From Stigmatella ashevillena (lineage in GTDB: Bacteria > Myxococcota > Myxococcia > Myxococcales > Myxococcaceae): a stretch of DNA of 64,000 nt. The position numbers were made by a program, and so were the translations under genes. A model generated the notes under the pieces. It was not told where the DNA came from, ran no database searches, and saw nothing but the letters and a program-made list of their open reading frames with translations. This document shows, piece after piece, positions 47,327 to 55,745 of the stretch (positions are counted from its first letter, which is position 1; each line of letters starts with the position of its first letter). The DNA is taken from assembly GCF_028368975.1 (NCBI RefSeq), contig NZ_JAQNDM010000002.1, positions 8,240,425 to 8,304,424 on the forward strand. The letters are read 5' to 3'.

Positions 47327-47344
47327 CCTAAACCTTGGTATGGG
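47327..47344. promoter_or_regulatory. Palindromic operator (site 1) with -10 box
   Basis: CCTAAACC-TT-GGTATGGG is an imperfect inverted repeat (arms CCTAAACC and CCCATACC). A good -10 (TACAAT, 47361-47366) follows after 16 bases, so the palindrome occupies the -35 position. It matches site 2 at 52488-52505 in 17 of 18 bases. It lies 88 bases before the haloperoxidase-like gene. Best candidate for binding by the FixJ-like regulator encoded at 50815. Confidence 0.62.
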
Positions 47345-47432
47345 GCCGCCCACCCCCCGGTACAATGGCGGGTTGACATGTGGGGCCGCATGCTCGCGGC
47401 TGTTCGATTGACCCCTGCGCAAGGAACATCCC

Positions 47433-48308
47433 ATGGATACCCCCGCCGCTCCCATCACCGCTCACGCTGGAAAGATCACCGGCAGCTATCTCACCACCCA
47501 GGATGGCACCCAGATCTATTTCAAGGACTGGGGCCCCAAGGACGGCACGCCCATCGTCTTCTCGCACGGCTGGCCGCTCAGCTCCGACGCGTGGGAAGAC
47601 CAGATGCTGTTCCTGTCGGAGCAAGGCTACCGCACCATCGCCCATGATCGCCGGGGCCACGGCCGCTCGTCGCAGCCTTGGGATGGCCACAACATGGACA
47701 CTTATGCCGATGATCTTGCCCAGCTGACGGCCGCCCTGGACCTCCAGAAGGCTGTCCATGTCGGCCATTCGACCGGGGGCGGCGAAGTCACACGCTATAT
47801 CGGCCGCTACGGCACTTCTCGCGTCGCCAAGGCTGTGCTCATCGGTGCCGTGCCGCCGATCATGCTCAAGACCGGATGGCACCCGAACGGCCTGCCCGTC
47901 GAAGTCTTCGATGGCATTCGTGCGGGAGTGCTCGGTGACCGTTCGGCCTTCTTCAAGGAATTGAGCATGGCGTTTTACAGTTTCAACCGTCCCAATGCGA
48001 GAGTCTCAGAGGGCCTGCGCGAGAGCTTCTGGTTGCAGGGCATGATGGGCGGATTGAAGGCCGAGTACGACTGCGTCAAGGCTTTCTCTGAAACCGACTT
48101 CCGCGCCGATTTCGCCAGGTTTGATGTGCCGACCCTGGTGATGCATGGCGAAGACGACCAGATTGTCCCCATCGACGGATCGGCGAGAATCACCGCCACC
48201 TTGGTCAAGGGCGCGAAACTGAAGACCTATCCAGGCCTCGGCCACGGCATGTGCTCGGTCAACAAGGGCATCATCAACGGAGACCTGTTGGCCTTTATCA
48301 AGGGGTAG
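47433..48308 (+). CDS. Cofactor-free haloperoxidase/esterase-type alpha/beta hydrolase
   Basis: 291 residues. The motifs are those of non-haem chloroperoxidases: [16 protein letters not shown] (oxyanion), [13 protein letters not shown], nucleophile in [12 protein letters not shown], acid in [10 protein letters not shown] and His in [13 protein letters not shown]. These enzymes are esterases that can make peracids, and reported halogenation is a side reaction. Controlled probably from site 1. It is convergent with the sensor kinase gene, 12 bases apart. Confidence 0.88.
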   Translation: MDTPAAPITAHAGKITGSYLTTQDGTQIYFKDWGPKDGTPIVFSHGWPLSSDAWEDQMLFLSEQGYRTIAHDRRGHGRSSQPWDGHNMDTYADDLAQLTAALDLQKAVHVGHSTGGGEVTRYIGRYGTSRVAKAVLIGAVPPIMLKTGWHPNGLPVEVFDGIRAGVLGDRSAFFKELSMAFYSFNRPNARVSEGLRESFWLQGMMGGLKAEYDCVKAFSETDFRADFARFDVPTLVMHGEDDQIVPIDGSARITATLVKGAKLKTYPGLGHGMCSVNKGIINGDLLAFIKG

Positions 48309-48320
48309 TGTGCCCTCTGG

Positions 48321-50396
48321 TCACCGCACGAATGGCAGGGTGAAGACAAAGCGCGCCCCGCCCGCCGGGGCGTTTTCTGCCCAGATGCGGCCGCCATGCG
48401 CCTCGATGATGTTGCGGCAGATCGACAACCCCATGCCGAGGCCGGCCGCCTTGGTGGTGAAGAAGCTCTGGAAAAGCCGGTCTTGATATTCCGGTGAGAT
48501 GCCGGGGCCCGAATCCTCGATTTCGAAGCGCATTTCACCGTCGCGCGCCAGGGTCATCAGGGTGAGCCGCGGCTTCGGGCAACGGGCACGCTTCATCTCC
48601 TGCATGGCGTTGATGGCCAGGTTGACGATGATCTGCTGAATCTGCACGCGGTCGGCTTCAATGTCGGGCAGGCCGCCTGCGAGCTCGAGACGGAGGTCGA
48701 TCTCATGTGTCATCAGTTCGTGATGGAGGAACTGCACCGCCTCCTCGATGACCCGGTTGAGCGGCAACCGCTGGCGTTCGGAGGCTTTGTTCGCGGCCAT
48801 GGCGCGAAGGCGCGCGATGATGTCGGCGGCACGCTTCGCATCGCTGACCATGTTGGCGTTGATGGCGCGCACCTCGTCGAGATCAGGCATGGGCCGTGAC
48901 AGCCAGCGTGCTCCTGCCGCGCCATTGGCGGCGATGGCGGCCAATGGCTGATTCACCTCGTGAGCGATCGACGCTGTCAGTTCTCCGAGCATGGACAGGC
49001 GCGAAGCATGGGCGAACTCGCTCTGCAATTGCCGCAGCGCCTTCCTCGCGGCCTCTCGCTCGGTGATGTCGGTCAAGCCGACCAGCACCATGTTGCGCGC
49101 CCTCAGCTCGGGGGGGGCGTTGAGGGTGAACAGCGTGTGGATCTCACGGCCATCCAGCCGGTATTGGACCGTTTCCTCCTCGAAGGTGGGCTTTTGCTGG
49201 AAGCTGGAGGCGATCGCACGCCGGATGACCGGGTAGGAGGACGGGGGCCAGAAGCGCGTCAAAGGCTGACCGATCAGCTCGGACCGCTCTTGGGCACCCA
49301 TGATGCGCATCGCCGCGTCGTTGACGTCGGCAATGGACATGGCGTCGAGGTAGGTGGTCAGGAAACCCGGTTCATTGTCGGAATGGGCGGCAATGTCTTC
49401 GATGCCGCGCGCCGCCAGGTCGGCAACGAGTTCACGCTGGCGCGTGGTGTCAATCTGGAACAGCGCCATCGACATCGCCTGGAAGAGGTTGCGATAGCGC
49501 AGTTCGCTCGCGCGCACTTCCTGCTCCGCCGCCACCCGGTCGGAAATATCAATCAGGCCGACGAGGATCGTGCCGCGCCCATCGTGGCCGGAGGGCCAGC
49601 AAACCGTGAACAGGGCATCGATCGTTCGCCCGCCGAGCGTTGTGAAGCGCGTTTCCCGAGACAGGTTGGGCTGGCGGTTGATCGAGGCCAGCAGGCTCTC
49701 GGCATAGACGGGGCGGCTCTCCGGAGGCCAGAAAGGAGCGGCTGTTCCGCCGATGATGTCTTCGCGTTTTCCGGCGCCGAACAGCATCACCGTCTTGTCA
49801 TTGACATCCACCACACGCGTGACGGCGATGGCGGCATCAATGAATTCGGGGTGTGCCTCGAAGTAGCCGCGGAAGTCCTTGACGCCATTGCGGACGAGCT
49901 GGGCCAGCATCTTGCGTACTTCTGAGAAGTCGAGTTCCCAGAAGGATGCCGCCATGGCTTGGAACAGGTTGCGGTAGCGGTGCGCCTGCAGCCGGGATTC
50001 GAGTTCGATCTCGCTGAGGCGGGTGATGTCGCGGCCGTATTCGACGATCGCGACCGGCTGGGCGTCCGGGCCCCGCAGCACCGTCCACTTGACTTCGACG
50101 CGCCTGTCCTCGCCGGAGGCCGTGGTGCGTTTCAGCTCGCCTTCCCAGTGGCCCTGTTCGAGCAGGTGCCGCTCGAGGGCCGCGGTGGTGGAGGCGTGGT
50201 GGGCGTTGAGGTGGTCATTGAGGTTGCGGCCCACCATGGTGCCGCGTGCAAAACCGTAGAGGGCCTCGGACGCCTTGTTCCACAGGAGAATGCGGCCATT
50301 CAGGTCGCGCACGATGACGCTTTCGGCCACTCCGTCGATGACTGGGCCGAGGAGGTCCGGAAGGTTCAGCAAGGTCTCGATCGGCATCGGCAGCAT
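48321..50396 (-). CDS. PAS-domain sensor histidine kinase (FixL-like, soluble)
   Basis: 691 residues from ATG 50396 (ATG 50387 also possible). There is no transmembrane helix. The first PAS domain (VIDGVAESVIVRDLNGRILL) is followed by two tandem related modules, each with YRNLFQAM and a FWPP motif (TAAPFWPPESRPVYAE; LTRFWPPSSYPVIRRA), probably sensory. The HisKA box is LSMLGELTASIAHEVNQPLA, and the ATPase domain has IEDSGPGIS and GLGMGLSICRNIIEAHGG. No haem pocket can be assigned. It is downstream of two response regulator genes on the same strand (gaps 13 and 36 bases) and is probably their kinase. Confidence 0.9.
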   Translation of the reverse strand: MLPMPIETLLNLPDLLGPVIDGVAESVIVRDLNGRILLWNKASEALYGFARGTMVGRNLNDHLNAHHASTTAALERHLLEQGHWEGELKRTTASGEDRRVEVKWTVLRGPDAQPVAIVEYGRDITRLSEIELESRLQAHRYRNLFQAMAASFWELDFSEVRKMLAQLVRNGVKDFRGYFEAHPEFIDAAIAVTRVVDVNDKTVMLFGAGKREDIIGGTAAPFWPPESRPVYAESLLASINRQPNLSRETRFTTLGGRTIDALFTVCWPSGHDGRGTILVGLIDISDRVAAEQEVRASELRYRNLFQAMSMALFQIDTTRQRELVADLAARGIEDIAAHSDNEPGFLTTYLDAMSIADVNDAAMRIMGAQERSELIGQPLTRFWPPSSYPVIRRAIASSFQQKPTFEEETVQYRLDGREIHTLFTLNAPPELRARNMVLVGLTDITEREAARKALRQLQSEFAHASRLSMLGELTASIAHEVNQPLAAIAANGAAGARWLSRPMPDLDEVRAINANMVSDAKRAADIIARLRAMAANKASERQRLPLNRVIEEAVQFLHHELMTHEIDLRLELAGGLPDIEADRVQIQQIIVNLAINAMQEMKRARCPKPRLTLMTLARDGEMRFEIEDSGPGISPEYQDRLFQSFFTTKAAGLGMGLSICRNIIEAHGGRIWAENAPAGGARFVFTLPFVR

Positions 50397-50409
50397 GCGC
50401 CGCGTGACC

Positions 50410-50778
50410 TTACAATGAAAGGGCACGCTCGACACAGGCGATGAACTCCTCGCTGTCGAAAGGCTTCTTCAAGAGGCAGGAGGGGTTGCACGCTTGCGCC
50501 CGCTCCATCACGGCCGCCTCGGTCTTGGCGGTGATCATGATCATGGGCACCGTGGAACCCTGAGCATCGAGCTTCCGCTTGAGGTCGATGCCGCTCATGC
50601 CCGGCATGTGGATGTCGGTGATGACCAGGTTCGTGCTCGCGAGCTTGCCCGATTCCAGGAACGCCTCGGCGCTGTCGAACGCCAAGCCCTTCAGCCCGAA
50701 CGACCGCAGCAGGCTGATGACCGCTCCGCGGACCGACGCGTCGTCGTCGATAACGGAGATGAGGGGTTCGGGTGACAT
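50410..50778 (-). CDS. Single-domain response regulator (receiver only)
   Basis: 122 residues from ATG 50778. A CheY-like receiver with acidic pocket VIDDDASVRG, phospho-Asp in LVITDIHMPGMSG, Thr in MIMITAK and Lys in LLKKPFDSEEF. It has no output domain, so it may act as a phosphate sink or compete with the 50815 regulator for the kinase. It lies between the kinase and that regulator. Confidence 0.9.
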   Translation of the reverse strand: MSPEPLISVIDDDASVRGAVISLLRSFGLKGLAFDSAEAFLESGKLASTNLVITDIHMPGMSGIDLKRKLDAQGSTVPMIMITAKTEAAVMERAQACNPSCLLKKPFDSEEFIACVERALSL

Positions 50779-50814
50779 GGCGTTCTGGGCCTTTCCCGGA
50801 GGCACCTTCCGGGA

Positions 50815-51471
50815 CTAGGGCTTTCGTGTTTGGGAGGGGGGAAGGGCCGTGGCCAGGGTCTTGGGGATCTTCAGCGCCTCGGCCATGCGCACCAGGTCAG
50901 CCAGGGTTTTCGCCCCCATCTTGCGCATCGCCGAGCCACGATGGATTTTGACTGTGATCTCGCTCAAGTGGAGGTCGTCGGCCGCCTCCTTGTTGAGCCT
51001 TCCAATGGTGACCAGTGTCATCACCTGTTGCTCGCGCTTCGACAGACTGTCAAAGCGCTTGCGCAGATCGGCCAGGTCTTCGCGTTCGGAGCGCTGGCCG
51101 CGATGGCGCTCCACCGCCAGGGCCACGGCGTCGAGCAGGTCTTGTTCGCGGAAGGGCTTGGGCAGGAAATCGACCGCGCCTGCCTTCATCGCCCGTACCG
51201 ACATGGGGATATCGCCGTGGCCGGTCATCATGATCACCGGCAGATCGATGCCGAGTGAGTCGAGCTGGCTCTGGAAGTCGAGGCCGCTGGTCCCGGGCAT
51301 GCGCACGTCGAGCAGGAGGCAGCCGGGGGCGTCCCCCCGTTCTGCATTGAGGAAGGTGCGCACCGAATCATAGGCCTTGGCCGTCATGCCGACGGAACGG
51401 AACAGCGTCTGCAAAGCCGTCCGCAGCGACGCGTCATCGTCGACGATGTGGATGACGGCTTCCTCACTCAT
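50815..51471 (-). CDS. FixJ-family response regulator with LuxR-type DNA-binding domain
   Basis: 218 residues from ATG 51471. The receiver has HIVDDDASLRT, phospho-Asp in LLLDVRMPGTSG, Thr in IMMTGHGDIPMSVRA and Lys in LPKPF. The LuxR/FixJ helix-turn-helix runs from SLSKREQQVMTLVTIGRLNK to LHLSEITVKIHRGSAMRKMG. It should bind palindromic sites when phosphorylated by the 48321 kinase. Sites resembling the operators of two hydrolase genes lie near this start codon, which suggests autoregulation. Confidence 0.9.
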   Translation of the reverse strand: MSEEAVIHIVDDDASLRTALQTLFRSVGMTAKAYDSVRTFLNAERGDAPGCLLLDVRMPGTSGLDFQSQLDSLGIDLPVIMMTGHGDIPMSVRAMKAGAVDFLPKPFREQDLLDAVALAVERHRGQRSEREDLADLRKRFDSLSKREQQVMTLVTIGRLNKEAADDLHLSEITVKIHRGSAMRKMGAKTLADLVRMAEALKIPKTLATALPPSQTRKP

Positions 51472-51472
51472 G

Positions 51473-51489
51473 CCGGTACCTTGGCATGG
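51473..51489. promoter_or_regulatory. Weak copy of the palindromic operator (site 3) at the regulator start
   Basis: CCGGTACCTTGGCATGG matches site 1 in 13 of 17 positions, centred on the invariant ACCTTGG core. It overlaps the ribosome-binding region of the FixJ-like gene. A second palindrome, CATAC-CAGA-GTATG (51508-51521), is just upstream. Both would suit autogenous control. Confidence 0.4.
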
Positions 51490-51545
51490 CAAAGCAGTGC
51501 CCGCAATCATACCAGAGTATGGCTTGAGCCGGGCACCGTGCACGG

Positions 51546-52406
51546 TCAGTACGCCTCAGCCAATTGGGGGGACGTGCGGAGTTCGTCCGCCGCCGTGGCC
51601 TGGGTAGAGGCAGAAGGCTTGGCCGCTTCAATGGCCCAGTCGAGAATGGAATCGGCGACTTCTTCCCAGCCTGTCTCAAGGCACAGGACGTGCGAGCGCT
51701 GCGGAAAGATCTTGAGCTCGGTTTTCGACGGAGACTTCGCCTGCTTTTTCGCGTTCGCCCGAACCATGGGCAGAGGGACGGTCCGGTCGAATTCAGCGGC
51801 GGTGAGCAGGAGGGGCGGACGGATCGGATTGGGGAACGTGAGCTTCGAGCCCACGCCCAGCAGGGCCTGGAAGAAGATGCGGCCCGGTGTCGGCACGATG
51901 TATTGGTCGTAGGCCGCTCGCATTTCCGATTCCGGAAGGGTGTTGGCAAAGCCGGTGCGGAAATTGTCGAAGCTCATCGTCAGCGCTCGGTTCCATGCGT
52001 TCCACGCCGTGAAGACGGACAGAGACGTCCAGACTGCGCGGGGATGCGCTGGAACACCGAAGGGCGGCGCGGGATCAATGGCGACGCCCGCCGCGCCCAG
52101 GCCGCGATCGAGCAGCATCTGCACGATCAGGCCGCCGAATGAATGGCCCATCAGGATGGGCTTTTCCGGGAGTGCGCGGATCTGCGCCTCATAGTGATCG
52201 GCGATGTCCTTGAGGTTCAGCCGGGCGAGACGTGGATCCGGGTTGGCACGAAGCTCGGTGATGGGCCGGTCGAGATAGGGCCAGGCTGGGGCGATGACGG
52301 TAAAGCCCCTGGCTTCATAATGGGCTCGGAAGGGCTCCCACGAGGCGGGCGTCAGCCAGGCGCCGTGGATGAGCATGATGGTTTTCGGAGAAGGAAGGAC
52401 AGGCAT
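51546..52406 (-). CDS. Alpha/beta hydrolase (FixJ-cluster hydrolase 3)
   Basis: 286 residues. Signatures: MLIHGAWLTPASWEPFRAHY (oxyanion HGAW), nucleophile in LMGHSFGGLIVQM, and a C-terminal His in FPQRSHVLCL. A short Ala/Ser-rich tail follows. It is the third hydrolase in the block and has site 2 upstream, positioned like site 1. It is transcribed toward the regulator gene, 74 bases before its ATG. Substrate unknown. Confidence 0.86.
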   Translation of the reverse strand: MPVLPSPKTIMLIHGAWLTPASWEPFRAHYEARGFTVIAPAWPYLDRPITELRANPDPRLARLNLKDIADHYEAQIRALPEKPILMGHSFGGLIVQMLLDRGLGAAGVAIDPAPPFGVPAHPRAVWTSLSVFTAWNAWNRALTMSFDNFRTGFANTLPESEMRAAYDQYIVPTPGRIFFQALLGVGSKLTFPNPIRPPLLLTAAEFDRTVPLPMVRANAKKQAKSPSKTELKIFPQRSHVLCLETGWEEVADSILDWAIEAAKPSASTQATAADELRTSPQLAEAY

Positions 52407-52487
52407 GGCGCACCCACTCAGGAAGGGTTGATGGCGGAAGGATGCAGCGGGTGCGCGCCAAAACCCATTCTACAGAGGGGTCAACAG

Positions 52488-52505
52488 CCTAAACCTTGGT
52501 ATAGG
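52488..52505. promoter_or_regulatory. Palindromic operator (site 2) with -10 box
   Basis: CCTAAACC-TT-GGTATAGG, an inverted repeat with 7 of 8 arm positions complementary. On the minus strand a TAGAAT (52472-52467) follows after 15 bases, the same geometry as site 1. It lies 81 bases before the 52406 hydrolase start and overlaps the last codons of the fatty acid hydroxylase gene. Confidence 0.62.
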
Positions 52506-53253
52506 GCTGAGTCGGCGACCGCGCGAAGGAGGCTTCATAATCCGGTGCCAGCGTCCCGAAGAGCCGGTCCCACACCAGGGTGTAAAAGCCGTAGTGGTGC
52601 GCGAGATCCAAGTGGTGCCGGGCGTGAAAGGTCGTGGTGGCCACGGCGCGGGTGACAGGCCAACGCACCCAGCCATCTGGGAAGGGCTCCACGCCGAGGT
52701 GTCCCAGCACTCCCCAGAGGGTATTGAAAACGAGGTAGAGCATCATGGCGATCCATGAGGCTTCGTAGGCCACGCAGACGGTGAGCCACAGCATCCCGAA
52801 GCCCAGGACTTCCAGCGGGTTGAGCACGAAGAGGGTGAGGGGCCGGGCGAACTCATAGCGGTGGTGGGCGGCGTGGAGCCAGCCGTAGAGCCATCGCGAG
52901 TGCGCAACGCGATGCAACGCGTACATGCCCAGGTCCATGATCCCCACGAGGACCGCCAAGTCCACGAGGACGCGCGGCCCTCCGTCGAGCCGGAAGCGGA
53001 TCCACCCTTCCCGCCACAGCAGGAGCCCGGCAAAGGTGACCGCGCTGTTAAGGAGGACGCACACTGCGGCGAGCACGAGCTCATGCTGCTGGAGGGCGAG
53101 GGCCGGGGGCGCCACGCGGCGGTGGGCGAAGCGCCGCATCAGCCACTCGCCCAATGCCACGGCCAGGAGGAACACCAGAATGTTCTGGAGGAGGAAGAGT
53201 CCAGCGGCTTCCCACAAGGGCACGGTGTGCAACCAGTGGATGGCCCATTGCAT
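52489..53253 (-). CDS. Sterol desaturase/fatty acid hydroxylase family membrane protein
   Basis: 254 residues with four to five hydrophobic segments. The three di-iron histidine boxes are present: HRVAHSRWLYG, HAAHHRYEF and HARHHLDLAHHYG. Family members hydroxylate or desaturate lipids in the membrane using O2. The stop codon lies in operator site 2. The specific lipid is not evident. Confidence 0.9.
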   Translation of the reverse strand: MQWAIHWLHTVPLWEAAGLFLLQNILVFLLAVALGEWLMRRFAHRRVAPPALALQQHELVLAAVCVLLNSAVTFAGLLLWREGWIRFRLDGGPRVLVDLAVLVGIMDLGMYALHRVAHSRWLYGWLHAAHHRYEFARPLTLFVLNPLEVLGFGMLWLTVCVAYEASWIAMMLYLVFNTLWGVLGHLGVEPFPDGWVRWPVTRAVATTTFHARHHLDLAHHYGFYTLVWDRLFGTLAPDYEASFARSPTQPYTKV

Positions 53254-53322
53254 GCGCGAGACTCCCGTTTTCTGTTGGGGACGGCAGAGGCTGTGGCCTC
53301 CGCCGCGGGCCCACGGTGCGAT

Positions 53323-55491
53323 CTACTTGGGGACGGGAAAGCCGCGCTTGCGCATCAGGGCATTGATGCCGGCATCCTTGCCTCGGAAGGCACGGTACGC
53401 CTCGGCGGGATCCACCGTGTTGCCGGTCGAGAAGACGTTCTTCCTCAGCCGCTCTGCCACGTTCTGGTCGTACGGCCCCTTGCCCTCCGTGAAGGCCTCG
53501 TATGCATCGGCCGTGAGGGTGTCGGACCAGAGGTAGCTGTAGTAACCGGCGGAGTATCCATCGCCCGAGAAGATGTGGCCGAACTGGGGCGTGCGGTGGC
53601 GCATGACGATCTCCTCCGGCATGCCGAGCTTCTTCAACGTGTCACGCTCGAAGGCGTCGGGATCGATCTTTTGATCACCTGCCGTGTGCAGCTTCATGTC
53701 CACCAGGGCACTTCCCAGATACTCCACCGTGGCGAAGCCTTGGTTGAAGGTGGAGGCCTTGTCGATCTTCGCCACCAGCTCGGGCGGGATGGGCTTGCCC
53801 GTCTGGTAGTGCAGGGCATACCGGTTGAGCACCTCGGGGGTAGACAGCCAGTGCTCCAGGAGCTGAGAGGGAAACTCGACGTAGTCACGCGAGACGGACG
53901 TGCCGGAGAGGGAGGGGTAGATGACCTGCGAGCTCAGCCCGTGCAGCGCATGCCCAAACTCGTGGAACAGCGTGGAGGCATCTTCCCAGCTGATGAGGAC
54001 GGGCTCGCCGGGGTTGCCCTTCAAGAAGTTGGCGTTGTTCGAGACGATGGTGGTGATTTCGCCCTTGAAGCGCTCCTGATTGCGGTAGGCATTCATCCAC
54101 GCCCCCGAGCGCTTTCCGATGCGGGCATAGGGATCGAAATACCAGAGCCCCACATGCTTGCCGCTGGCCTTGTCCTTCACCTCCCAGACACGCACGTCCG
54201 GGTGATAGACGGGCACGCCGCTCACAGGCTCGAAGGTGAAGCCAAACAGCTCACCCGCGACCCAGAACATGCCCTCCCGAAGCTTCTCGAGCTGGAGGTA
54301 GGGCTTCACCTCGTTCTCGTCGAGGTCGTACTTCGCCTTGCGGACCTTCTCGGCGTAGTACCGGTAGTCCCAGGGGGCGATCTTCAGCTTCGGGCCTTCC
54401 TTGTTGGCGATCGCCTGCATGTCGGCGACTTCCTCCCGGACGCGGGCGACAGCGGGCGTCCAGACGGCCTCCATCAGGGCCGTGGCACGCTCCGGCGTCT
54501 TGGCCATGGCGTTCTCGAGCCGCCAATGCGCGTGGGTGGGGTAGCCCAGCAGTTTGGCGCGCTCGGCGCGCAACTGGAGGATCTCCGAGATGAGGGCGTT
54601 GTTGTCGTGGGCGTCCCCGTTGTCGCCACGGTTGACGTAGTTGCGCCAGACCTTCTCGCGGAGGTCTCTCCGGGTCGAGTAGGTGAGGAACGGCTCCATG
54701 GCGGAGCGCGTGTTGGTGATGGCCCACTTGCCCTTCATCCCTCTCGCCTCGGCGGCGGCGGCCGCAGCGGCCCGGATGGAGTCGGACAGGCCCGCGAGGT
54801 CGGCCTCCGTCTCGAGAATGACGGCGTGGCCCTCCTCGTCGGCCAGGACGTTCTGGCTGAACGTGGTGTAGAGCGAGGCGAGGCGCTGGTTGATGTCTAC
54901 CAGGCGCTTCTTGGCGGCGGCATCCAGCCTGGCGCCCGAGCGGGCGAAGTTCGTGTAGTAGAGCCATGCCAGGCGCTGCTGTTCGGGGCTCAGCTTCGCC
55001 TTGTCAGGCGAGTTGTAGACGGCCTCGATGCGCTTGAAGAGCTTCTCGTTCTGGTAGATTTCATCGGAGAAGGCGGCGAGCTTGGGCGCCATCTCCCGCT
55101 CGATGGCCTGGAACTCCGGCCCATTCAACGTCGAAGCCCAGATGCTGAAGATGGTTCCCACGTCGTTGAGGGTCCGGCCCGTGTCCTCCATCGCTGCGAG
55201 GGTGTTCTCGAAAGAGGGGGCCGCCTCATTGGCCGTGAGGGCGGCGATCTCCCGGCGGTTGGCCTCCATCGCCTCCTCGAGGGCGGGTTTGAACTGTGCG
55301 AGGGCGAAGCGGTCAAAGGCAGGAACACCGCCGTAAGGGCCTGTCCAGGAGGCCAGCAGGGGGTTGTTCGGCTGGGCTTTCGATTCGGACGGGCTGCTCA
55401 TGGGGCTGCGGCCCTCCTGGGCCGTGGTCGCGCATGCGGCGGACATGAGGGCGGCGACGCCCGCGCTGGCGAAGAGGAACTGGCGGATCAA
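53323..55491 (-). CDS. dcp: M3-family metallopeptidase lipoprotein (peptidyl-dipeptidase Dcp-like)
   Basis: 722 residues. A TTG start at 55491 is chosen: GGAGGT lies six bases upstream, and it places a lipoprotein signal (LIRQFLFASAGVAALMSAAC) at the N-terminus, whereas upstream ATGs would add a 73-residue run without family features. The zinc motif HEFGHALHG is at about residue 510. Other M3 features are VYHPDVRVWEV, WYFDPYARIGKRSGAW and SGDGYSAGYYSYLWSDTLTA. Such enzymes cut dipeptides from peptide C-termini; lipid anchoring puts it in the periplasm or at the surface. Confidence 0.9.
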   Translation of the reverse strand: MIRQFLFASAGVAALMSAACATTAQEGRSPMSSPSESKAQPNNPLLASWTGPYGGVPAFDRFALAQFKPALEEAMEANRREIAALTANEAAPSFENTLAAMEDTGRTLNDVGTIFSIWASTLNGPEFQAIEREMAPKLAAFSDEIYQNEKLFKRIEAVYNSPDKAKLSPEQQRLAWLYYTNFARSGARLDAAAKKRLVDINQRLASLYTTFSQNVLADEEGHAVILETEADLAGLSDSIRAAAAAAAEARGMKGKWAITNTRSAMEPFLTYSTRRDLREKVWRNYVNRGDNGDAHDNNALISEILQLRAERAKLLGYPTHAHWRLENAMAKTPERATALMEAVWTPAVARVREEVADMQAIANKEGPKLKIAPWDYRYYAEKVRKAKYDLDENEVKPYLQLEKLREGMFWVAGELFGFTFEPVSGVPVYHPDVRVWEVKDKASGKHVGLWYFDPYARIGKRSGAWMNAYRNQERFKGEITTIVSNNANFLKGNPGEPVLISWEDASTLFHEFGHALHGLSSQVIYPSLSGTSVSRDYVEFPSQLLEHWLSTPEVLNRYALHYQTGKPIPPELVAKIDKASTFNQGFATVEYLGSALVDMKLHTAGDQKIDPDAFERDTLKKLGMPEEIVMRHRTPQFGHIFSGDGYSAGYYSYLWSDTLTADAYEAFTEGKGPYDQNVAERLRKNVFSTGNTVDPAEAYRAFRGKDAGINALMRKRGFPVPK

Positions 55492-55745
55492 AGAGGCACC
55501 TCCGGATGGACTGCTGGGTGAGATGTCCCGCCCAAGGGGCGCCGCTCCACATACACGGCAGAGGCGTGCCCTGGTGACGGACGTCATCAGGGGTCTTTTC
55601 TCACAGGGCCCGAATCGCCGCCTCAACTTCGGACGAGGCGATGGAAAGCCGCGAAAAGACGTGAGCGCAGGCAGCCGCCCCCAAGGGCCGAAGCCTGGGG
55701 ATCCCCGCACTCCTGGTGACTGACACCACCAGGGGCAGGCAAGAC

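Noticed and set aside
46388-48308. Haloperoxidase and neighbours as a halogenation pathway
   Set aside because: Cofactor-free haloperoxidase-type hydrolases are esterases; no flavin halogenase or carrier genes are present.
51473-51521. Rho-independent terminator between hydrolase 3 and the FixJ-like gene
   Set aside because: The inverted repeats are AT-containing, lack a T-run and resemble the operators instead.
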